From assembly GCA_016711095.1 (NCBI GenBank), contig JADJTP010000001.1:1-64000 (forward strand): 64,000 bases of DNA, in the 5' to 3' direction. Under the pieces are notes generated by a model that had not been told where the DNA came from, made no database searches, and was given only the letters and a program-made list of their open reading frames with translations. This document shows positions 58,064 to 64,000 of this stretch, piece by piece. The position numbers and the translations under genes were made by a program. The stretch is from Actinomycetales bacterium. Lineage in GTDB: Bacteria > Actinomycetota > Actinomycetes > Actinomycetales > Dermatophilaceae. Position 1 is the stretch's first letter, and the number at the start of each line of letters is the position of its first letter.

Positions 58064-58286
58064 GGGGCCCCCGGGGCGCCCCGGCCCGCCCCGCCCCCCG
58101 CCGGCCCCCCCCGGCCGGGGCCCCCGCCGGCGCGGCCGCCGCCCCGGCCCCCCGGGGCGGCCCGCCCGGGCCGCGGGGCCCCCCGGGCGGCGGGGGGCCG
58201 GCGCCGCGGCCGCCCGGGCCCGGCGGCGGGCGGGGGGCCGGGGCGCGGCCGGCGGGGGGGGGGCCGGGGCCGGGCGGGCGGGGCGG
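58064..58286. repeat. 223-bp block containing only G and C
   Basis: No A or T occurs between an A at 58063 and a T at 58287. The block consists of short runs of C and G (CCCCGG, GGGCCC, GCGGCC). It lies between the divergent kinase gene and the Ig-like protein gene, where promoters are expected. It is either an assembly or base-calling artefact or a true simple-sequence tract. Confidence 0.9.
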
Positions 58287-58460
58287 TGACTGCGAGCAAC
58301 GGACCGACAAGATCGCCATGACCACCATAGTTTGAGAGGCAAGGTCAGGGCTCGCCAGGGCGGACTCTGCTGCTAGGATCCGACGCGAGCTGACGGGGCT
58401 GTGGTTTCACTCATGGGGGGTCGCTCACGTAGTGCTCTAGGGGTCTCAGATGGAGTTGTC

Positions 58461-61400
58461 GTGCGCATTCAGGGGTGGCGAAGGTCGCGAGTAGGCCCTA
58501 TGTCGGCGTCGGTCGTTGCGGTCCTCCTCGGCAGCCTGGCCGTGATCCAGCCGGGTATGCCCACCGCTGATGTCACGCTAAATGACGGTGGCGTGTGGGT
58601 GACCAACGGCAAGTTGCGACTGGTGGCGCACATGAATTACCCCTCGCGGACGCTCGACGGAGGTATGCGGGCACCGTCTGAGAGTTTCGATGTGTCCCAG
58701 CACGGCTCTGAGGTTCTGATGCACGACCTGACCGATCGCAGCATCTACCCCGTGGATGTGTCGGCGGTCGAGGCCTCGACACCGCTCGTCGTCGATGGTC
58801 GCCTGGTCTACCAAGGGGGCGATCGTGCCGCGGTTGTCGATGCGGCCGTTGGCAAGGTGTGGGGAATCAAGGTCAAGGACCTGCCTTCCTTCGCCCCAGA
58901 CGACCTAGCGCCGATCATCGAGGGTATTGAGGCGCCAACGGTCTCGGTCGGGCTCGGTGGCGCCATTGTGGCGGTCACCAAGAGCGGGGATCTCGTCACG
59001 GCCGACGTAGCGGGCGAGGGTTGGGCAAAGCCCACTTCCCGACACCTCGACAACGTCGCTGCCGGCTCGGAGCTCGCTCTTACTGTCGTCGGCAGCGACG
59101 CAGTGGTCCTTGACCGTGCCAGAGGCACCCTGTACACGCCGGGGCAGACGAGGACCGTGGGCAATGCCAAGTCGGTTGCGCTCCAGCAGCCCGGACCAGC
59201 GTCGGACTCGGTGAAGTTCTCGAGCCCCTCGAGTCTGGTCTCGGTGCCGCTAGGCAAGGGCGATCCGACCCAACGCCCGGCGGGCGGGGCTGGGGAAGGG
59301 GTCGCGATTCCGCCGGTGTTCCTTGAGGGATGTGCGTATGCCGCGTGGACCGTGACCGGCGAGTTCCTGCGCGACTGTCCCGGCGAGTCCGACGACCTGA
59401 ACGTGTCCGTCCCGAAGCTGCAGACCACCAAAGGGATGGTCTTCCGCACCAACCGAGACGTCGTCGTGCTCAACGACACCGACAACGGCGACGTTTTCTT
59501 GGCCAGCACGGACATGAAGTTGGTCAACAACTGGGAGGACATCACCGCTCAGTTGCAGTCCCAGGAGCAGCAGGACGACAAGGCGACGCAGACCACCCAG
59601 GAGCAGACGACCGCGAAGCGCACCGAGACCAATCACGACCCGACGGCTGTTGACGACGCCTTCGGCGTGCGCCCGGGCCGGTCCACGACTTTGCCCGTCT
59701 TGCAAAATGACAGTGACCCGGACGGCGACATCCTCACCGCGGAGCCGAGCTCGCCGCCCCCCTTCGGCTCGATCCAGAAGGTCCGGTCCGGTGAGGCACT
59801 GCAGATCGCTGTGCCCGCGGACGCCACCGGAGCAGGGAGCTTCACCTACGAGGCGCAGGACGGCCGCGGTGGCTCCGCCGAGGCCAAGGTCAGAGTCGCC
59901 GTGCACCCGTGGAAGGACAACTCCGCTCCCATCCAGCTGCCCACCGCTAGATCGCTCTCGGTGGAGCGCGGAGGTGAGGTGGCCTTCAACGTCCGTCCGG
60001 ACTGGATGGACCCCGACGGGGACCCCTTCTACCTGACGCAGGCCGCCGCTCCGGCCGGGATGACGGTGAAGACTCGCGAAGACGGTCTGGTGACCGTTCG
60101 TGACCTCGGCACTAACCAGCCCGGTCGACAGACCGTCAAGATCACGATGCCCGACGGCAACACATCCACGGAGGGCAACCTCTTTGTCGATGTGCGCGAG
60201 AAGGGCTCACTGCCTCCGGTCGCCAACGCCGACCACGTGCGGGTAATCAAGGGACGCGAGGTGCTTGTTTCGCCGCTGGCGAACGACACCGACCCCAACG
60301 GATGGCCCCTGCGCTTGGCCAACGTCACCGACGTCCCCGCGAACGTCACGGTCACGCCCGACCTCGCCGCGGGCACCTTCACCTTCAAGTCCGACACTGC
60401 AGGGTCGATCTACCTCACGTACGTCGTCTCCGACGGCCCTCAGGTCGCCTCCGGTGTGGTCCGCGTGGACGTCCTCGAAGCGGCCACCCAGGACCCCCCG
60501 GTGGCTGAGGACGACCAGGCCTACCTTCCTGCCGGCGGTCACGTCCTCGTCGACGTGCTCGCGAACGACTTCGACCCCTCGGGGGGAGTCCTGGTCATCC
60601 AGTCGGTCTCGGTGCCCAATGACAGCCCTCTCAGCGTCCACGTCATCGACCGGGCTCGCCTTCGCGTCAGCGCTCCGTCCGGGTTGAAGACTCAGGGGAC
60701 GTTCACTTACACGGTGTCCAACGGCGTCGCGACGGCGCAGGCCGGCGTCACCGTCATCCCGCTGCCGGTTGTGCCCACGAGCACGCCCCCGGTGGCCGAG
60801 GACGATGCAGCTACGGTGCGTGTCGGCGATGTCGTCACCGTCCACGTCCTCGACAATGACAAGTCCCCCTCTGGGTTGCCACTCACCATCGACCAAGTCG
60901 TGCAGTCGAGCGCGACGGCTGGTCAGGGGGAAGCGTTCGTCTCCCAGGGCACTGTGCGTTTCAAAGCCGGACCCGAGCCGCTCACGGTGCGTCTGGTGTA
61001 CACAATCCGGGACAGTCAGGCAAGTTATGACTCGGCCGAGATCGTCGTCACCGTCCGCGGCGCGGAGGGCACCAACACCCCGCCACGGCCGCTGGCGCTG
61101 ACCGGCCGGGTCCTTGCCGGCGGCACGACACGCATAACCGTCCCTCTGGATGGCATCGATCCGGACGGCGACTCGGTCGCCCTCCTCGGGGTCGAGAGTG
61201 GGCCTAGAAAAGGCACCGCAACCGCACATGCAGACTGGTTGGAGTATGCCGCCCCGGCTTCCTCCAGCGGCACGGACACGTTCACCTATGCGGTCATGGA
61301 CCGCTATGGCGCGCGGAGCACGGCATATGTGCAGGTGGGCATCGCGCCACCGGCGCCCACGAACCAAGCACCCATCGCTGTCGCCGACGCTGTCATCGCT

Positions 61401-64000
61401 CGACCTGGACGGCTCCTGTCGGTCGCGCTCCTCGCCAATGACACCGATCCCGACGGTGACCAGCTGCAACTCGTCGACGGGTCGGTCGTCGGCCAAGCGA
61501 ACGCATCGTCGGTCACGGTGTCCGCGACGGCGTCGCGAGTGAGCCTTACAACGCCGGACCTTCCGGGCATCTTCCCGTTCGCCTACCAGGTGAGCGATGG
61601 TCGGGGCGGGGTCGCCAAGGGCGCCCTCACCGTCGATGTGCGCCTTGAGACACCGTTGCAGGCGCCGACGGCCCGCGACGACTTCGTGCTCGCGAGTGAC
61701 ATCGCCGGCGAGACGACGATCGACGTGGATGTGCTGGCCAACGACGAGGACCCGGATGGTGCTGCCGAGGCGCTCCGGGTCTCAACCGACGCTGGGCTGC
61801 TGGTGGCCGCCAATGGTGTTGTGACGGTGCCGCTGAAGCCCGAGCGTCAGGTCATCGTCTACACCGTGACGGACGTCGACGGACTCACCGGCAAGGCGGT
61901 CATCGTCGTGCCAGGCACCGAGGATCGGCTGCCTATGCTCTTCCCGGAGAAGAACCCAGCGAAGGTCAAGGCGGGGGAGACCCTGACCATCCCGTTGGCC
62001 GAATACGTTTCGGTGCGCGATGGGCACGCCCCCATGCTCACGTTCGAGGACCGGGTCCGCGCGGGCGTGGGTTCCAACGGCGCGCCGGTCATCAAGGACG
62101 CGAAGACTCTCGTCTTCACTCCCGACGTGTTGTTCTTCGGCCCGACGTCGGTGACCTTCGAAGTCACCGACGGCAAGACGCCCGACGACCCGGAGGGTCT
62201 CAAGGCCGTGCTCACGCTGGTCATCGACGTCGAGTCCTCGGGCAAGCACCTGCCGACCTTCAGTCCCGCCGACGTCGCCGTCGCTGCGGGGGAGCCAGCC
62301 GTCACCGTCGACCTGTCATCGATGACCCAGGACCCTGACCCGGGAGACCTGGACAGGATGCAGTACTCGATCGGCGACGTCCCTGGCGGGTTCGAGGTCC
62401 ATCAGGACGGCAAGACCCTCAGGATCTCCAGCCCGGTCGACACCAAGGCGGGCACCGCGGGCCTGCTTGCGGTCACCGTCAACGACGGGTCGACCCACCC
62501 GGTGTCTGGCAACGTCCCGCTCAAGGCGGTCTCCTCGACCCGGCCCCTGATGACCGTCACCGACGCGGTGCTCGACAAGGCCAAGGCCGGGGTCGCCGAG
62601 ACCGTCGACGTCACAAAGTACGTCACCAACCCTTATGCCGTGGACGGCAAGCCGATCACCCTCGTGGGGTCGCCCGTGGTGGTCGCCGGGTCGGGGGGGA
62701 CGGCCACGGCGCAGGGACTGTCGATCATTGTCACTCCCGCTGCGGCCTTCCACGGCCAGATGACGGTCAACTACACGGTTGCGGACGCGACGAACGACCC
62801 GAAACGCCAGGTCCAGGGCCGTATCTCGCTGACGGTCCGGGACAAGCCCGACCCTCCGACATCGGTCATCGCCGAGACGCACGAGTCGAAGACGGCGACC
62901 GTCTCGTGGACGGCCGGCGCCAACAACGGCGCCCAGATCACCAAGTTCACCGTCAAATGGTCCGGTGGCGCCAAGGACTGCGGACAGGTGACAACGTGCA
63001 CGATCACGGGGCTGACGAACAACGTCCACTACACCTTCACCGTGGTCGCGACGAACGAGGTGGGCGATTCCGAAACGTCGGCTGCATCCAACGACGTACG
63101 GCCCGATGTCAAGCCCAACCCGCCCGCCGCTCCGACCGTGAAGTTCGGGGACAAGCAGATCGACGTCACCTGGACGACGCCGAGGACCGAAGGTTCACCG
63201 GTCAAGGGATTCGTCTTGGAGATCAGCGGCCCGACGAGTGGGGCGACCCAGGTGCCACTCGCCCTGGTCACCTCCCACACGTGGACGGGCCTGACCAATG
63301 GCGCCTCCTACACCTTCCGGGTACAGGCGACCTCGGACGCCTCCGAGCCGTCGGACTTCTCGGCCTACTCCGCCGCTGAGATCCCCGCCGGTGTGCCGCT
63401 GAACCTCACTTCGCCAAGGGTGGTGAAGAACCCCGTGAGTGCTCTCCCGCCGAGTGCGACCGTCTCCTGGGCCGTGCCGGACAAGAACGGTGATGCGGTG
63501 GCGGCATACGAGCTGCGCAAGACCAACGGCGCGACTGTCTATGCGGGGAGCAACCCGAGCGCCGCGCTGTCTCTGGACGTGTCGACGACCGACCAGACCT
63601 TCCAGTTCCGAGCCAAGAACAAGGCCGGCTGGAGCGACTGGTCGGCGCCGTCGAACGCCGTGCGCGGGTTCACCGCTCCCGGCGCGGTGACGAACGTCGT
63701 GGCTACGGAGACCGGGCAGAACAACGCGGTGGCGTTGACTTTCTCTCCGGCTCCCGGGAACGGTGCCCTGCCGAGTGAGATTGTGTATCACTGGGGTTCA
63801 GGCGGTGTTGACCGTGGCACGCTGATATCGGGCCAAACCATTTCTCATGGCGCGCTCTCCAATGGCAACCCCGTGCAGATCTCGGTGTATGCCCGCAGCA
63901 CGGTGTCCGGCGAGGCGATCTCCGGGCCGCCGACGGCGAGCAACACCGTGACCCCTTATGGCCCGCCTTTGGCCCCGTCGGTGTCCGCGACCGGAAACGT
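58461..64000 (+). CDS. very large exported Ig-like/FN3-repeat protein, continues beyond the window
   Basis: The frame from GTG 58461 (GATGGAG upstream) is open for 5540 nt (1846 codons) with no stop or shift. A single hydrophobic segment (SASVVAVLLGSLAVIQPG) acts as signal or anchor. An N-terminal beta-propeller-like region of about 330 residues ends before a Gln/Thr linker (TAQLQSQEQQDDKATQTTQE). Then come about eight cadherin/Ig-like repeats marked by PPVA-D-D and NDxDPDGD (VLQNDSDPDGD, LANDTDPNG, LLANDTDPDGD, VLANDEDPDG). At least four FN3 domains start near 62850 (ATVSWTAGANNGAQITKFTV). In actinobacteria such proteins are often followed by MoxR/DUF58/transglutaminase genes, which would lie to the right. 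A cell-surface structural or adhesive role is inferred. Confidence 0.8.
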   Translation, partial: MRIQGWRRSRVGPMSASVVAVLLGSLAVIQPGMPTADVTLNDGGVWVTNGKLRLVAHMNYPSRTLDGGMRAPSESFDVSQHGSEVLMHDLTDRSIYPVDVSAVEASTPLVVDGRLVYQGGDRAAVVDAAVGKVWGIKVKDLPSFAPDDLAPIIEGIEAPTVSVGLGGAIVAVTKSGDLVTADVAGEGWAKPTSRHLDNVAAGSELALTVVGSDAVVLDRARGTLYTPGQTRTVGNAKSVALQQPGPASDSVKFSSPSSLVSVPLGKGDPTQRPAGGAGEGVAIPPVFLEGCAYAAWTVTGEFLRDCPGESDDLNVSVPKLQTTKGMVFRTNRDVVVLNDTDNGDVFLASTDMKLVNNWEDITAQLQSQEQQDDKATQTTQEQTTAKRTETNHDPTAVDDAFGVRPGRSTTLPVLQNDSDPDGDILTAEPSSPPPFGSIQKVRSGEALQIAVPADATGAGSFTYEAQDGRGGSAEAKVRVAVHPWKDNSAPIQLPTARSLSVERGGEVAFNVRPDWMDPDGDPFYLTQAAAPAGMTVKTREDGLVTVRDLGTNQPGRQTVKITMPDGNTSTEGNLFVDVREKGSLPPVANADHVRVIKGREVLVSPLANDTDPNGWPLRLANVTDVPANVTVTPDLAAGTFTFKSDTAGSIYLTYVVSDGPQVASGVVRVDVLEAATQDPPVAEDDQAYLPAGGHVLVDVLANDFDPSGGVLVIQSVSVPNDSPLSVHVIDRARLRVSAPSGLKTQGTFTYTVSNGVATAQAGVTVIPLPVVPTSTPPVAEDDAATVRVGDVVTVHVLDNDKSPSGLPLTIDQVVQSSATAGQGEAFVSQGTVRFKAGPEPLTVRLVYTIRDSQASYDSAEIVVTVRGAEGTNTPPRPLALTGRVLAGGTTRITVPLDGIDPDGDSVALLGVESGPRKGTATAHADWLEYAAPASSSGTDTFTYAVMDRYGARSTAYVQVGIAPPAPTNQAPIAVADAVIARPGRLLSVALLANDTDPDGDQLQLVDGSVVGQANASSVTVSATASRVSLTTPDLPGIFPFAYQVSDGRGGVAKGALTVDVRLETPLQAPTARDDFVLASDIAGETTIDVDVLANDEDPDGAAEALRVSTDAGLLVAANGVVTVPLKPERQVIVYTVTDVDGLTGKAVIVVPGTEDRLPMLFPEKNPAKVKAGETLTIPLAEYVSVRDGHAPMLTFEDRVRAGVGSNGAPVIKDAKTLVFTPDVLFFGPTSVTFEVTDGKTPDDPEGLKAVLTLVIDVESSGKHLPTFSPADVAVAAGEPAVTVDLSSMTQDPDPGDLDRMQYSIGDVPGGFEVHQDGKTLRISSPVDTKAGTAGLLAVTVNDGSTHPVSGNVPLKAVSSTRPLMTVTDAVLDKAKAGVAETVDVTKYVTNPYAVDGKPITLVGSPVVVAGSGGTATAQGLSIIVTPAAAFHGQMTVNYTVADATNDPKRQVQGRISLTVRDKPDPPTSVIAETHESKTATVSWTAGANNGAQITKFTVKWSGGAKDCGQVTTCTITGLTNNVHYTFTVVATNEVGDSETSAASNDVRPDVKPNPPAAPTVKFGDKQIDVTWTTPRTEGSPVKGFVLEISGPTSGATQVPLALVTSHTWTGLTNGASYTFRVQATSDASEPSDFSAYSAAEIPAGVPLNLTSPRVVKNPVSALPPSATVSWAVPDKNGDAVAAYELRKTNGATVYAGSNPSAALSLDVSTTDQTFQFRAKNKAGWSDWSAPSNAVRGFTAPGAVTNVVATETGQNNAVALTFSPAPGNGALPSEIVYHWGSGGVDRGTLISGQTISHGALSNGNPVQISVYARSTVSGEAISGPPTASNTVTPYGPPLAPSVSATGN

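Noticed and set aside
58002..58342. Pro/Gly/Arg-rich open frames on both strands
   Set aside because: They are produced by the GC-only block and have no other coding support.

Overview
The window is high-GC DNA (roughly two thirds G+C or more) from an actinobacterium. IdeR/DtxR- and CsoR-type operator boxes, lipoprotein signal peptides, actinobacterial transposases and a strong NNC/NNG codon bias support this. A member of the Intrasporangiaceae/Dermatophilaceae is plausible but not proven. Many conserved genes carry single-base frameshifts with no truncation, while several long genes are intact. This looks more like residual indels in the assembly than mass gene decay, so several genes are annotated across frameshifts.

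Left half (1-38 kb) is an accessory or mobile region. It opens with a frameshifted MobF conjugative relaxase-helicase and a small membrane protein (513-4860). The 3' third of that relaxase and the same membrane protein recur in the same orientation at 36.1-37.7 kb, so two direct repeats of about 1.65 kb bracket some 32 kb of cargo. The cargo includes: an ArsR/SRPBCC pair behind a perfect palindrome; a SHOCT protein; a PASTA-like lipoprotein; a DUF262-DUF1524 (GmrSD-like) protein carrying an alkyltransferase-like domain; a type I restriction-modification operon led by an unusual HTH/degenerate-methyltransferase/TRD protein; a divergent coiled-coil/DUF2130-like gene sharing a 26-bp palindromic operator; a giant secreted protein (IPT, FN3 repeats, beta-helix repeats, C-terminal cutinase) interrupted by an IS3 element; a tRNA-Arg 3' fragment (att site) with xis and a truncated integrase; and a NYN nuclease. 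Remnants of IS256, IS1380-like, group II intron, HigA, HsdS and other recombinases are scattered between them.

Middle (38-44 kb): a ferric-iron ABC transporter operon behind an IdeR/DtxR box, then a PhoD-like phosphatase.

Right (44-55 kb) is a copper-resistance island. Leftward genes encode a DUF305 lipoprotein, a BNR-repeat lipoprotein, a CcoG/NapH-like polyferredoxin, a Met/His-rich membrane-anchored protein, a P1B-ATPase with an unusual CPD motif and a small secreted protein. Rightward genes are csoR-copZ-copA. Two ATACCCC/GGGGTAT palindromes suggest that CsoR controls both arms.

End (55-64 kb): an IS110 remnant, a LuxR-type response regulator with its sensor kinase, a 223-bp block made only of G and C, and the start of a very large Ig-like/FN3 exported protein that runs off the window in frame.
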